This document shows, in pieces, positions 25,901 through 38,106 of a stretch of DNA of 64,000 bases; the stretch's first letter is position 1, and every line of letters starts with the position of its first letter. Source of the DNA: Podocnemis expansa (taxonomy: Eukaryota; Chordata; Testudines; Podocnemididae); assembly GCA_007922195.1 (NCBI GenBank), contig ML682123.1:1156372-1220371 (forward strand), read 5' to 3'. The notes below the pieces were generated by a model. It saw only the letters and a program-made list of their open reading frames with translations, searched no databases and was not told where the DNA came from. The translations under genes were made by a program, and so were the position numbers.

Positions 25901-28735
25901 GCAGGTTGCCTTAAAGAGACAGTCCACTTCAATCTGTGTTATGCCCCCCTCCTTTAGTTCTTGGTTCATTGACAGAAGCAGAAATCTAGAGTCCAGCAAC
26001 AAGCAATCCCGTGTGTTTGTTAGGGTAATTAAGCAAGACTTCCAATACTTCACACCAATAGTTCTCCTTCTTCTCCCTTATTTTCTGTTTAGCCTCAGTT
26101 TTTATAGTGTATCTTAACTAATTATTTTCTTAAAAATAGTACAAGATAATTCTTTAACCACTCCTAACATACCATACCATAATTCTCTAACCAATCATAC
26201 CCCACCACCATAACTGATTGCAATGAATTAGTTATGCAAGGGGCAGAAACAATAAAAATATCTGACAGAAGCTATTGGAACAGAGGAGATGATCATGACC
26301 AAACAAAACAAAATGTGGGGTCTGTAACCACCACTGTTGAGAGGTGTTTAAAAACCATGCAGAACGCTACCAAACACAGCTCTTTTTAAACATTGTAGGG
26401 TCTTTATCTGGAGAGAACGCCCACAGATATGCACCTGTGATTTTGATTCTCTGTTTTGATACTCCTGTAACTTGATAAGCGATAAGAATATACTTAATTA
26501 TAAACCTTTACAGGCAGTGTAAATATCTAACAGTTTCCTCTTGAGGCTCACAGACATGCTCCTGGTCCAGAGGAGATACTCGTGCTGCCAGCCTGAGAGT
26601 GAGATTGCCTGCTGGGGATCACCTAGACAGGACCTGCCTACCATAGCGGAGTGCAGCAACCAGGTCGGCCTAACTCTGGCTACTGAGACTTAGGGGAAAA
26701 GAGGAGCTGACTGGGTAGGCTGGCTAATGAGCTGGCGTGAGGGACAGCTCTGGGGGTTGGGAGATGAATAAAAGCTCCCCAGGATGATGCCACAGGAGGA
26801 AGAAACAGGGATTATTAGTGAGAGTGCTCTAGTACGAAAAGGTGAAGCATCCTGCTGTTTCTGGTTAAGACTGTAAAACCCTGAGGAGTGAGCAGATTTC
26901 TGTGGTTGAGTGTGCAATGCACTTGGAATAAAGCATATGAGTTCTGTATAAGACTGATTAGGGATGTGGTTTCTTGGACAAAAAAATGTAAAGAGTCAGG
27001 GGCTGAGCTGGGACCATCACACTGATTGCTGCCAACTCCGGGGGTCTCTGGAAGTAGCTCTTGGTGGTCTACCCTGAAGAGACTTGAAAGCACTGCTGAA
27101 GCCCAGGGAAGTGGGGAAGTAACCTAGGTAGCTGGTTGTGTGGTGTCCTGTGTAACCTGCTAGGGTGGGCTCAAATGCATTCACTTGCCCCTCTCCAGTG
27201 CCTAACTGTGAAACCCCTGCAGAAAGCAGCTGGAGAGCCAGGATCCAGTCTGTACAGGACTCACAGTGAAGATTGCTCAGAGTTCCCATCCCACAATAAA
27301 CTAGTACTCAGCATAAACATAACAATTAACTTTATTAACTAACAAAACAGACTTTATCCTAAGAAACCATAATAAATTTGAACAAAACAGTTAGAAACCC
27401 AGGAGTCCCAAAGTTCAGGTGGAGTCACCCTTATCTCAAGTTGCAGTCTTTTAAGTCCTTGAAGCTTAAATGAAGGAAAGCAATCTTCATCCTCTCTAGC
27501 TGCAGGAATCTTCAGGCAAATGCCATGCAGTCCTTTCTTCCTCCTGTGTACCCAGCATCATGCAAACAGTCACTGGCCATCCAGCTCTCAGTTCTGCTGC
27601 AGACAGCTCCCCTGCAAAGCAGTCCAAAGCAGGGAGAAAACATCTTGCAGTCCTCTCCTGCTCAGCTCCTTTCACTGAGTCCCTTAGCAGAGGTACTCTG
27701 GACCTCTCTTTGCTCTTCTCCAGGCTGCTCCTCTCAGGCTTCTCCCTGGACGTGCAACTTCAGCATTACAATAAAACCTGGGGAGCATGCTCAATGTGCT
27801 CCCACACTCTCTTACCAGAAGGTTCTGGTTTCTGGGCTGCAAAATCTGCCCAGCAACATAACCAAGTCCTAAAGGATCCCTGAAAGAGATTGCACCTTTT
27901 TGTGCACATGGGTTACACTGCAACTGCAGGAGTGCATTTCAGCTGAGCTCCACTGACAGATTCCTCTGCTAGTGCGAGGGTCTTGATTTGGGTGGGCCCG
28001 CATCCTCTCGCTGCACCAGCCTTGAAGTGGTTGCCTCATCCTGGCCTGTGATGCTGCTGAGGCCCATAGACTATTGGCCTGTCCTGCCCTGCTGAGGGCT
28101 TGAGCTATAGACTGCTCGGCTAGAAAATGTGTATCCCACCCACGCCACCCTGGTGAAGGCCAGGGTCTGTAGACTGCATAAAGGCCTGTAAACTCCAGCG
28201 AGGGCCAACGCTTCTGCCTCAAATGCCAATTCTCCCTTTTAGTGTCTTACTTCCTCAGGAACACAGGAGCAAGGTGGTGTGTCCTCCCTCCCAGATGGCC
28301 AGAGAGGGACAGCCTGATGCCTTGCGCTATGTTTGCTGTTTGTTTGTCAGAGATGTGGTCCTTTAACTCAGATGCAAAAGCAGCTCTTGTGGTCTCTGGC
28401 TCCTTTTCCTTATCTCTAGTTTTGTTCCCTCTATCAGCTGTACTGGCTTGCAGCTCTGCCTCCAATTTATCACTCTCAGCTCTCAGGTCTTTCCTGTATT
28501 AACTTCCTTGCTGGCTTCCATCCACTATCCTTTCTTCCTCCTCAGCCTCTAGTCATTTTATGACCACTCCTGCCCTGCCCTTGAGTTGCAAAGAAATTAA
28601 TGTCGCAGAAGTTTGGACAGCTGTTACATTGCACAATTTAGGTGGGCCATCTGGTTTTAACCTTGTTAACTTCATTATCTCTGCATAGGGCAGGAGAGGC
28701 AGTACCCAGCTATCCTGGCACCTATGAACATAGTA
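25901..28735. other. Non-coding stretch, no gene recognised
   Basis: Several short overlapping frames on both strands, none with a family motif. Composition shifts from AT-rich (25.9-26.5 kb) to more GC-rich (27.5-28.5 kb). I see no terminal repeats or duplications. Confidence 0.5.
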
Positions 28736-28739
28736 GGGG

Positions 28740-28997
28740 AATCCCACTTCTCACACCAGTACCTCTTCCAGGGGAGAGTGAAGAAGATGCCCTTTGCTAC
28801 ATTTGCTCCTCCCGTGCATCTAGCCAAAATATGGGACTGAGGCTTTGAGGTGGCCCATGTGCCTACAGCCCTAAAGAGTTGGTTTATGGATGCTTGGAGT
28901 GGGAGTAGGCCCTCTCTTAATCTTAATTTCTCTGCTCCTCTGGGAGACTTCTGGGCTGTGACAGCAATGGCGTAACCTGTGTCTCCTGGGATAACCA
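28740..28997 (+). pseudogene. Protease-gene duplicate: end of intron 5 and start of exon 6
   Basis: The text AAAATATGGGACTGAGG, CCATGTGCCTACAGCCC, TGGATGCTTGGAGTGGG, CTTAATCTTAATTTCTCTG and GGGCTGTGACAGCAATGG follows 8640-9045 of the intact gene in order. The AG acceptor is lost (GGGAGA replaces TAGGGTGA), and GTGACTCTGG is reduced to GAGACTTCTGG, so the catalytic serine codon is gone. The hAT MITE of the intact gene is absent. Confidence 0.75.
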
Positions 28998-29333
28998 CCT
29001 GAACATGCAACGATCAGGGCAAGCTACAAAAAGGAGAGCGGATTCCCCCAGTAGTGGTGGGTTACCTGGGGATAAACTCCCCAAGTGGTCACTGAAAATG
29101 TTTCTGATCCCACACTGCAGAAGCCCCTGTAAAAGATACTCACTTCCTTTACTGCATTTCAGTCACTGGCCCCCAAACAGCCATGGGGTCCGGTAAAGAG
29201 AGAAGTTGCTTAAAACTCCAAGCTCTTTACCCAGAAAGGTTTCTCCTGACTCCAAATGGTCAGCCACATTACATGGAGCAGTACAAGTTTGACTCTTACC
29301 CAAACTATCATGCTGCCAGCCAATCCTTTAGTA

Positions 29334-29540
29334 CAGTAGTTCCCAACTTTTTCTCTGCCATGGCACACTTTGCTATTGTTAACTAATCTGAGGCACACCA
29401 CCATATAGTTTCCAAATGAACTTAAGAATATTCATGAGCCAATCCAGAACTCTAAATAGTTTTTCAAAAAAATTTGTGGCATGCCTTCTCAAACCCGATG
29501 GCACCCCTGTGTGCCTTGGCAGACTGGTTGGGAAACCCTG
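29334..29540. mobile_element. hAT MITE, 207 bp, perfect 8-bp target duplication
   Basis: It starts CAGTAGTTCCCAAC and ends GGTTGGGAAACCCTG. The duplication CTTTAGTA is exact on both sides (29326-29333 and 29541-29548). A partial relative ends at 57430 with GGTTGGGAACCACTG. Confidence 0.9.
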
Positions 29541-30296
29541 CTTTAGTAACTGAAACTAAAGTTTGATTGTACAAGGAAAGAAACAAACTGAGAGTACTGT
29601 TAAAGTAATCACATACATACAATGATCTGAAAGTCCACTGCACCAGGTTTCCAGTAGAATTTGAAATTTGCAGATTTTAGGCATACAACCAATAACTGGG
29701 TGGGGTTAAGTCCTTGTCTCACAGCATCTCTTGTTAGAAATCTAGTTCAAAGGAATAGAGGCCAAATAGTCCAAGTGTAGAGTTTGTTTTAATTCTCCCA
29801 TGAGAATTAGCAGGTTGGTTCAAGGTTGGCGCTGAGGGAATCTCAGTCCTGCAGGTCCAAACTTCCCCTGAGAAATTTGGACAGAGGTGAGACAAAGGCA
29901 TTATGTTCCACACTTCCTTTTATAGTTGTAGCAAGGTGAGCATTTGTAGGTCATTTTTTCATGTGGACTTTGATAGTTCAAAGGTATTTTCTTAAGTGGA
30001 GAACAGTAATGTATGCTGTCTTTTGAAGTAAAACCCTCACCTCTTGGGCACCATGGGTAATTAGCTGTATTGGCTCCATTAATACACAGTTTACATTGGT
30101 ACCTCAAAGGACCATTTAGATGTTAATGTTCCCTTTTGAACTCTTCAGAAAGAATGATAGTAACAGATAGGGAAGCAGTTCATTTACCTCCCTAACCTCT
30201 AGCAAAATATGTAAACATCAACAAGAACCTATTAACAAGACACATGCATATCAAAGCCCAAGCCTATTTGTAACACTACCATTGTATTTTCCTACA

Positions 30297-30587
30297 GTTA
30301 CCAGATGTCAGGCAAAAGGAGGACATGTCCTCCTTTTTACCTTCGTGTCCTCTATCCAGCAGGCATTTTAAAAATACATGATTTTGTCTGGCTATTTACT
30401 TACAGGGGTTAAAGTATGCTGGAACGCCCCAGAACACCCTGTTTTTAGGGGGGAAGTATTCCAGGGCCACCTGAAAACAGAAACATATTACATTAATACT
30501 ACATTTTGTCCATGTGTCCTCCAATGTCCTTCTTTTCATACTTCCTTGTCCTCCTTTCCATGTTTTGGTATTTGGTAACCCTAGATT
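30297..30587. mobile_element. Probable MITE with TTACCA-type ends
   Basis: The left CAGTTACCAGATGTC and right TATTTGGTAACCCTAG are inverted with mismatches. Flanks do not give a clear duplication. 'GTCCTCCTTT'-like phrases recur inside in both orientations. Confidence 0.5.
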
Positions 30588-30624
30588 TGGGTCGCGTGTT
30601 TTATAAAATGGCTTGGCCTTTTCA

Positions 30625-31165
30625 GGTGTAGCTTGACAAACGGGTCCTCATTCCTGAACCGTAACGTGAGCTGGGGTGGGAGGGCTGTGACTAGCTCAAT
30701 CATCCCAGCCTCTGTGTCCAGATGGTGGCCTACATGTGGGCTCTGGGGGCAAAGACATAGGGTCGTGCACCTCAGGGGTGAATAATGCCACGCCTCCTTC
30801 AGCAGCTCCTTGCTTCTCTTCACTGCTTTCCTGGTGTCACTGTGACCAACAGCATGCTCTCATCTCTGGATCCTTTAAAACGCTGCACTGTCTGGAGGCA
30901 AGGTGAGACACAGACAGGACAGATCTGAGATCTACCAGCAGCACCTGCATGGCCGAGTCTATGCAGAGCCTGAGCCAATTGTTTGGGGACCTGCTCCTTA
31001 TGCACCTCTAGAGAGGCTACATGTGGACATGCAAACCAAAGAATGGCTAGGACTGAATCTCTGGAAGAGGGACTATATATTTGGACATGGTTTGTATACC
31101 CACCTCCTCCAGCTCCACAGTGGATGCTGTAGCCCCATGACATGTGTTCGGAAATAAAATGGTTT
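30625..31165 (+). pseudogene. Protease-gene duplicate: rest of exon 6 and 3' flank
   Basis: It aligns by eye with 9045-9430: TGAACCGTAACGTGAGCTGG, GGGCTGTGACTAGCTCAATC, GCCTCCTTCAGCAGCTCC, CTTCTCTTCACTGC, GTGTCACTGTGA, then GAGATCTACCAGCAGC. Several indels break the frame. An AATAAA at about 31153-31158 may be the ancestral polyadenylation signal. Confidence 0.75.
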
Positions 31166-31575
31166 TGTGAAAAACTCTGCTTCTGGATTCAGCCCTGAAT
31201 TCCTGTCTGGGTTCAAAGAGCCACTGAGGAAGGTTTATGGTTTCTGCAAGAGCTGCTCTTTGGGACAGTCCCTGACTCATCTGTTCTGATGGGGGACGAT
31301 CACTGTCACAGTCCTTCCAGTCTCAGCTTCTACAGCTACATTCTCCGATTGGGGGAGGGGGGCACCAACCTGAAACTCTTCCTCTTCCGTATGCCTTCAG
31401 CTGGTCTTTCTGGATAGCTTTGGGGTGAGTCCTGTATCTTATGCACTTCTTCATTTACTCAGGCCAGTATAATGGAGGGTCCTTCCACAGTTTTTCTAGC
31501 TTCGGGCTTTCACCCTTTCTTTCACTAGTGTTGTGGGAGCTGACCAGGCCTCTACTGTATGTGACCTTACACAGA
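31166..31575. other. Unique-looking non-coding stretch
   Basis: No frame, repeat or element end recognised. Confidence 0.4.
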
Positions 31576-31827
31576 GCCACAGAAATGTTGGGCTAGCAGG
31601 GACCTCAAGATATTATCAAGCCTTTCCCCTGCATAGAGACAGGATCAAGTAAACCCAGAGCAACCCTTGGGAGGGATTGTCCAACCAGTTCTTATAAACC
31701 TCCGGTGATGAGGAATCCCACCACCTCACTGTTCTGAGCTGAATGACCCTGAGGGTTGTATTGACTCTGCTAGAGGATCCCTGGAATCTCATCACCATGC
31801 TGACACACTCTGGAGTTACCATATTAC
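31576..31827 (-). mobile_element. CR1-type LINE 3' fragment
   Basis: The plus strand reads GGGCTAGCAGGGACCTCAAG, then CAGGATCAAGTAAACCCAGA, AACCTCCGGTGATGAGGAAT, the reverse of a common CR1 3' region. Coding is decayed. A MITE begins at 31833. Confidence 0.65.
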
Positions 31828-31832
31828 CCTTG

Positions 31833-32288
31833 GCTATGTCTACCCATGCATTGTTATTTCGAAATAAGCATTTCAAAATGAGTTATTTCGAAATATAATC
31901 CTTACTTCGAAATAAGTTAATTCGAATTAACAAAATGTTAATTCGAATTAAGGGAAAGCCTGCAATCCAAACGGCTGTTATTTCGGAAGGGATATTTTGA
32001 AATAAAGCCGTTTGGACCTGTTGTTTCGAAACAGCTCTTTTGAAACAACAGGTCTGCACAGTGTTGTTTCGAAAGAACAGGTCTAAACAGCTTTATTTCG
32101 AAATATCCCTTCCGAAATAATGGCTGTTTCGAGGGGGGGGGCAGGTTTTACTTTTTCGAAATGACGATTCTTATTTCGAAAGGACGGGATCCATCCTTTC
32201 GAAATAAGAAAACATTGTGTAGACCTAATTTATTTTATTTTGAAATAATGAGTGTTATTTCGAAATAAAAGTGCCATGTAGACATAGC
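31833..32288. mobile_element. Foldback MITE (TTATTTCGAAATAA type), 456 bp, perfect 5-bp duplication
   Basis: The ends are GCTATGTCTAC and GTAGACATAGC, perfect inverted repeats. CCTTG is exact on both sides (31828-31832 and 32289-32293). The interior is nearly self-complementary: TTATTTCGAAATA blocks, then TTCGGAAGGGATATTT, GCCGTTTGGACCTGTTG and their complements about 60 bp later. A G-run near 32137 lies off-centre. Confidence 0.85.
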
Positions 32289-32589
32289 CCTTGTCTGTGT
32301 GTAACCCACCAGGGAGCCCAGATCCAGTGAAGGATTCGTTCCCTGGGACTCTGGCCACTGTCTCAGCCTCTGGGTTTCTTAGAGCAGGGATCTCAAACTC
32401 AAATCACTGCAAGGGCTGCATGAGGACTAGAATATTGACCTAAGGGCTGCATTAGTGAAAACTTTTCATACAGCACGGCTAGCAGTTTATTTAATTTAAA
32501 AACTTAATTGAATTCAAAAGTGATTGTAAATAGAATTAATTGATTGAAATTAAATTTTTAGAAGGCTTTTTCATTAAAATTTGTTAAAG

Positions 32590-33095
32590 TTTTTTTTAAA
32601 AAAAGGAGAGAAGGAAGGAAAGAAAAAGGGAAGGAAGGGAAAGAAAGGGAAGGGAAGAGAGTAAGAAGGAAGAGAAAGAAAAAGGGAAGGAGAAAGGAAG
32701 AGAAAGAGGGAAAGAAGGAAGAACAAGAAAAGAAGAAGAAAAAAGGGAGGAAGGACAGAGGAAATAGGAAAGGAAAGAAGGAACAAGAAAGGAAGAGAAA
32801 GAAGAAAAAGGGAAGGGAAGAGAGTAGAAGGAAGAAAAAGAGGAAAGGAAGAAAGAAAAACTAAGGAAGGAAAAAAGAAAGAAAGAAGAAAGAAAAAAGG
32901 AACAAGAGAGGAAGGAAGAGAAAGAAAGAAAAAGAAAGAGGGATGGAAACAAGAAAGAAAGGAAGAGAAAGGAAAAAAGGAAGGAAGCAAGAAAGAAAGA
33001 AATGGAAAGAAGGAAAGACAAAGAACAACTACAACAAAAAAAAAAGAAGAGAAAGAAAGACAAAGAAAGAAAGACAGAAATGAAAAGGGCTGCTT
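32590..33095 (+). repeat. Purine tract (GAAA/GGAA), about 500 bp
   Basis: Almost pure A and G on the plus strand, with rare C or T, in irregular GAAA, GGAA and GGGAA units. It makes spurious long minus-strand frames rich in Phe and Ser. Confidence 0.95.
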
Positions 33096-33114
33096 ACAAT
33101 CGCAGCCCCTGAGG

Positions 33115-33640
33115 GGAGGCAAGCAGCCAGGGTGGTCCGTATGGCAGTGTGGGGCCCCTGGCAAATTGCCCTGTGTGGGGCCCCCACTAACCATCCTGGC
33201 ACAGGGGGGCAGGGCGGGCAGACCCTTGCTCTGGCTGTCCCATGTCAGGGACTGGGGGAGCCGTCAAAAAGCACCAGCCAAATTCAGTGCTGCCAGTCCG
33301 TCCCCACCCCTGACTACATGCGCTGCTTTTGACTTTGTGCCAGAGCACTGGGGGGTGGGATGGGCGGGAGGCAGAGTGGCTGGGGGTAGCGATACAGGTC
33401 TTGCAGTGCCTCCCGCCACCTCCCCACTGCACTGGCACAAAGCCAAAGGCAGCGTGCATGGCGGGGGGGGGGGTATGGGGGGCAGTATACTGGCAATGCT
33501 GAATTTGGCTGCCACTTTTGGGCCGAGCAGATTGAAACATGGTCATGGGGGGTGGCGTGGCCTGTCCTGGAAGCACTGTGACAGTGCTTTCAGGTGGGAG
33601 GCGGTAATTCTGAGGGCCGTGTGTTTGAGAGCTCTATCTT
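33115..33640. repeat. GC-rich interspersed repeat, possibly hAT-related
   Basis: It starts near CAGGGTGGTCCGTATGG and contains GGGGCCCCTGGCAAATTGCCC, reminiscent of the hAT elements at 8.8 and 10.6 kb. A G-run lies at 33461-33472. No duplication was found. Confidence 0.4.
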
Positions 33641-35600
33641 ATGGGATGGTTTGATAATCTGTCTATAATGATCAGCAAGTGTTCACCACTAGATGCTTGC
33701 TCAGGCAAAGTCCAAACCACATCAGCTGCGACTCTCCATCAGTACCCACACAAGATACTGCCACAATGAGCTCTGCCTCTCTTAGGGGAGCCTTTTTCAC
33801 AAGGAACATCAGATTTCCTTCAGCTGTTATCTACATCCACCCAGTAGAAATTCACTCTCAGCTTGGCTAAGGTATTTGCAACTTCGAAATGTTGTGTACA
33901 GTAATTTCAAGACCATGACATCAGCTTTTTGAGTGCATCTGGGACAGCCAGCTGATTCTTGTACTCATCACCTGCCAACTCTTTACTACTGTCACTAGAT
34001 GGCAGCAGAGAGCTACTTTCTTCAGCACGTGTCAGCTTAAGGTAGGATGAAATATTTCTGCTGAAACTTCATTTCAGCCAAGAGTAATTTTGGTTGATTG
34101 TAACCTTTTGCAAATTGTTGTCAGACTGACAGAACTGTTTTCATTGGGGAAAGAAATCCTACATGTTGCAAAATTTTTAGCTGGTTCAATTTTACCTCCA
34201 AAGAAAGACAGGCTTGCACCCCATAGGTATTATTTCTTTTAAATAATTGTATTAATTTTATTATCAATATTTTATTATTTATATTTTATTATTTTTATAA
34301 TGTTATTTAAATTTTATTATTTATTAATTGCATTATTTATCTTTTGGTTTGATGAAAAGGTAAAACCAGAATCATTTCAGGTCTATTTCCTGCATGTTTT
34401 GGTATGGCTGTCAAAGAGAAAAATCAGTTATTCACAGGATCTGCTTCAAGACACATAACTGCCCCACTGTGCTGGGCTGCTTTTCATCAAAATCAAATTC
34501 CTGCCTTTTAGCTGTCCCATCACCAGTACCCCTTATCCCAAGCCAGGGATGTCAGGGGGGTTGCTGCTGCTGGGCCCGTGCGCCTCCAGCCTCGCCTGTC
34601 TCAGGCTCTGCCCCAACAGTGGCAGGGGCTGGATTGTGCCAGTGCCCCCTGCCACTGTTCAGAGCGGCAAGGGCCAGATCAGGGCTGGGGCCATCTGCCT
34701 CTGGCTGGAGCAGCAGCAGCTTGGCTGGATCCATGCCAGACTGCTGGTGGGAGGAGCCATATCTGGCTCCCCAAACCATACCCAGGAGCTGGATTGAGCC
34801 CTGGGGTGGGGGGGCACAAAGCAGAGGGCAGAGGTGGGACCCTTTCTTCAGGGCAGGGACAGCCCTGGTCTTCAGAACAGGGCCAAACACAGGATAGTAT
34901 AGTGGTTATATCCCATATGTTTGGTGATGTACTCAAATTGAATCAGTTCAGATCATTGTCTTTTTCCCTTAGCTGCAGGGTGGGAAGCTCTAGTGAGGTA
35001 GGTAAACTGAGTTACATCTGACATTCAGAAGCAATACAGAAAACTCCCTCTTCCTTTAACTCCATTTGTGAAGTCCCCATCTCTTCTTTTACATTCTGTT
35101 TAATATCCATTTTCAAACTCTCCTGCTCTTGTTTTAGACCCTTTTTAAAGTCCTATCCTACAGTCCTCATTTCTTGCTTTCTTCTTGATCTTAATTCCTT
35201 TGGGCCATGTTGGAGTTCTGCTATCATTCTTTTTTTTTTTTTTCCAGTTTGGTTCCAGATGGAAAATCAGCTTACAATGGCCCTCCAAGGAAACTGAACC
35301 CCACTCTCACGCCAATGTTGCCATATTTGACTTGATCAGCTACCCAGTATGGCATCCTCCAGGTTGTTTCTTTTAGGAATAGAAAAGTTGGAGTCAGGTA
35401 TTTCTTTGAGAAAACCTTCTTTATTTACAAGGCTTATACAAAATCCTGTTCTTTGGGCACAGGAGGAACAAACAACAGGAGGCAGGTTTTTTTTTCTCAC
35501 AATTCCAAGCCTCTTTCAGCCAGCAGTATGCCAGCAAACATCCCTAGTTCCTGATGCAATCCCAGGACTTCCATCTGCAAGGTACAGCATGGATCACTGG
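33641..35600. other. No gene recognised; AT-rich and GC-rich patches
   Basis: 34240-34345 is an ATTATTTTA-rich low-complexity tract. 34540-34890 is GC-rich with overlapping frames on both strands typical of repeat, and 35229-35243 is a T-run. Nothing else can be named. Confidence 0.45.
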
Positions 35601-35604
35601 GTCT

Positions 35605-36010
35605 TGCAAAATCATAGAAAATGGAAGGGACCATGAGCGGTCATCAAGTCCAGTCCCCTGCACTCATGGCAGGACCAAGCACTTTCTTAAACTATCCTTG
35701 ACAGGTGTCTGTCTAACCTGCTCTTAAACACTTCCAATGATGGCGATTCCACAAGCTGCCTAAGCAACTTATTCCAGTGGTTAATAACCCTGGCAGTTAG
35801 GAATTTTTTCTTAATGTCCAACCTAAGTCTCCCTTGGCATAATTGAAGACCATTGCTTCTTGTCCTATCATTGACAGGTAAGGAGAATAATTTTTCTCTT
35901 GCCTCCTCATGACAATCTTTTAAGTACTTGAAAACTGTTATCATGTCCCCTTTCAGGCTCTTCTTTTCCAGACTATACAAACCCAGCTCTTTCAATCTGG
36001 TTCAGCATGT
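35605..36010 (-). mobile_element. CR1 LINE, ORF2 C-terminus and tail
   Basis: A 102-residue minus frame (35687-35995) reads LGLYSLEKKSLKGDMITVFK, FLTARVINHWNKLLRQLVES and VFKSRLDRHL, the standard CR1 C-terminal blocks without a stop. The tail ends in AAAATCATAGAAAATGGAAG near 35605. Confidence 0.88.
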
Positions 36011-36276
36011 TCTTCAGTTAATAAATATTACCTGTAGTGCCTTTACCAAACACATGCAATCTGGTTATTTTGGGACTGCAAACTGATGTGAATATTGATA
36101 TTTGTGTCATTTTGGTTGGTTTTAAGAAAGTGATTTGTGAGAGTAGTGAAGAGCATCTGTTGTTCCCCTCACCCCAGGGTAGCAAAAAAAGCATTAAGTA
36201 ATGAACACCATCCTGGGGGTGAAATAGGAACGGGAACAGACCTTTGGTATTTTGGTGATGTTAAGGCCCTAAGTAG

Positions 36277-36441
36277 CAGGGCCGGTGCTGGGGATCGTGG
36301 CGCCCCCTCAGCAGAGCGACGCCAGCACAGATGAGTAATGTCATCAGGGGAGCGCCACGGTGCTGTCCCCTCTTGATGCCCCTCAAAATGCCGATGCTCC
36401 CCTGCAACACAGGGGCTGCTTACTGTGTAGCAGCAGCCCTG
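36277..36441. mobile_element. hAT MITE, 165 bp, perfect 8-bp duplication
   Basis: It starts CAGGGCCGGTGC and ends GCAGCAGCCCTG. CTAAGTAG is exact on both sides (36269-36276 and 36442-36449). Confidence 0.85.
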
Positions 36442-38106
36442 CTAAGTAGGCCCTTATGTGGAAGTAATTAAGCTGTAAATTGACTTTGGGGGTCTTGGTC
36501 CAAGATTAAAAAGGACTATGGCAGATGTAGTGGGCCCTGAATTATATTGGTTGGGACAATGGAGCCTGTAGCATGTTGCAGTGGTAGCTATAAGTTTAAG
36601 TTATATGATACTAAAATACTACAAAGTAAGCTGCAAATATTGGGTTAGCTAAACTCTGCGGCACTGATTGTTGCCACTAAATCCCCAGTGTCTTAGAAAT
36701 TGTTTAGCCTCCAAGGGGGGTGGCTGGTGTAAAGACTGTTCATTTAAATAGCCCAAGTCACCCTGCTAAATGTCTTGCAGGCATTAGTTTAATTGTAGGG
36801 ATACTTTGCAAATCGGGTGATTGTTGCTCATCAGACAGGTTGTAAGACCCAGGGGTAAAACGTAAGGCTAAAGCGGAAGATTTTGTAACGGACAAGTAGC
36901 ATGGTGTTTGCACCTGCCCCTGTGAGTGACCTGTTCGTGAATTAATGCTGGGCTTCATGCCCAAAGCACCAGCTGGAGTCGGTCTCCTGTGGGAATTGGC
37001 TAGGGCCAGATATAAGGTGCTTTGCTGTTTTGCAAGGCTTGGCTGTGATGTACATTTTTTTTTATCTGTTTCTGTAAGCTGTCTCAGCTTTGAGCCTGAG
37101 TATGTGAAGGAACTGTGGGCTTGATCACCCCACCTTCTCCTGAAATGAAATAGAAGCCTTGGAAACTTTCTCAGGGTCATCTGCACCCATGCAAGGGGTT
37201 TGCAGCTGCTGATGGGTAGGTGGTATGAGGCATGAAAAATCCAAATTTTCCCCAAAATTTCATATGCCACTATTGTGGACAGTTAGGTCATTGAAAGTCA
37301 TAGCGTCCTTACTGGCCTGGCCAGCAGGGAGAGACACTTGACTGTGCAACAATGCTTCCACCACCCAGGCCCCAACCCTTGAATCCTCAATTTCCTTCTC
37401 ATGAGGACAGCCTGGGAAAAGGTGACTTTATTAATGCACTTTGTTTACCTGTAAATCAAAAAGGACCTTTTGTGTCATGTTTTGTTGATGGTACCCCAAC
37501 TACATTTTTAATTGACACAGGAGCAAGCTGCTCTACTTTAAGGGTCATAAAGCCTCCAGGAAAAATTGCATTTATTATGCTTATAAAAAATTGCCTTGGG
37601 TGTTCTTGTTTAGAAATACGGGAATAAACATCAACCTTTGGCATATTACAGTACTGCCTTAGATCCTGTGGCTGCTGCTTTTCCTCCTTGCTTAAAATTC
37701 GTAATAGCAGTTGCATTAATAGTTAAAGCTGTTAAAATTTTGTTTGTTTTGGAAAATCCACTAAAGGTTGCTTTTCCACACTCTGTTGCAGCTGTCCTTT
37801 TATAAACCAAATACAGCATTTGTCTCAGGCTAGGTTAACCGAATATGAAATTCTTTTGTTGTCTGTGAACAATATTACTCTCACTTGCTGTTCTGTTTTA
37901 AATCCCACGTCTTTACTCCCAACTCCCCTGGCTGGGAAATGTCATAATTGCTTGTCTGTCACCACTTAGTTAATAATGCCTCAAGTAGATTTTAAAGACA
38001 CTCCTTTACAAAATTTTGACTTTGTTTTATGTGCAAATGGGTCTTGTCAAAGAAATTTGTAAGGCAAGCTTGTGACTAAATATGTTGTTTGTTCACAACA
38101 CAAAAG

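Larger units (their letters stand above)
28998..30620. mobile_element. Insert of about 1.6 kb splitting the duplicate exon
   Basis: The exon homology stops after GACAGCAATGG near 28970 and resumes near 30637. The insert contains a hAT element (29334-29540) and a further TIR-like pair (TTACCAGATGTC near 30300 and TTTGGTAACCCTA near 30575). The outer insert itself is not identified; no coding was recognised. Confidence 0.45.

Noticed and set aside
32574..33194. 206-codon minus frame rich in Phe, Ser and Leu
   Set aside because: It is the complement of the purine tract; the repeat lacks stop codons in that orientation and has no protein features.
36758..37270. 170-codon minus frame next to the ERV relic
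   Set aside because: Antisense to the region where gag would be, with no motif; probably chance.
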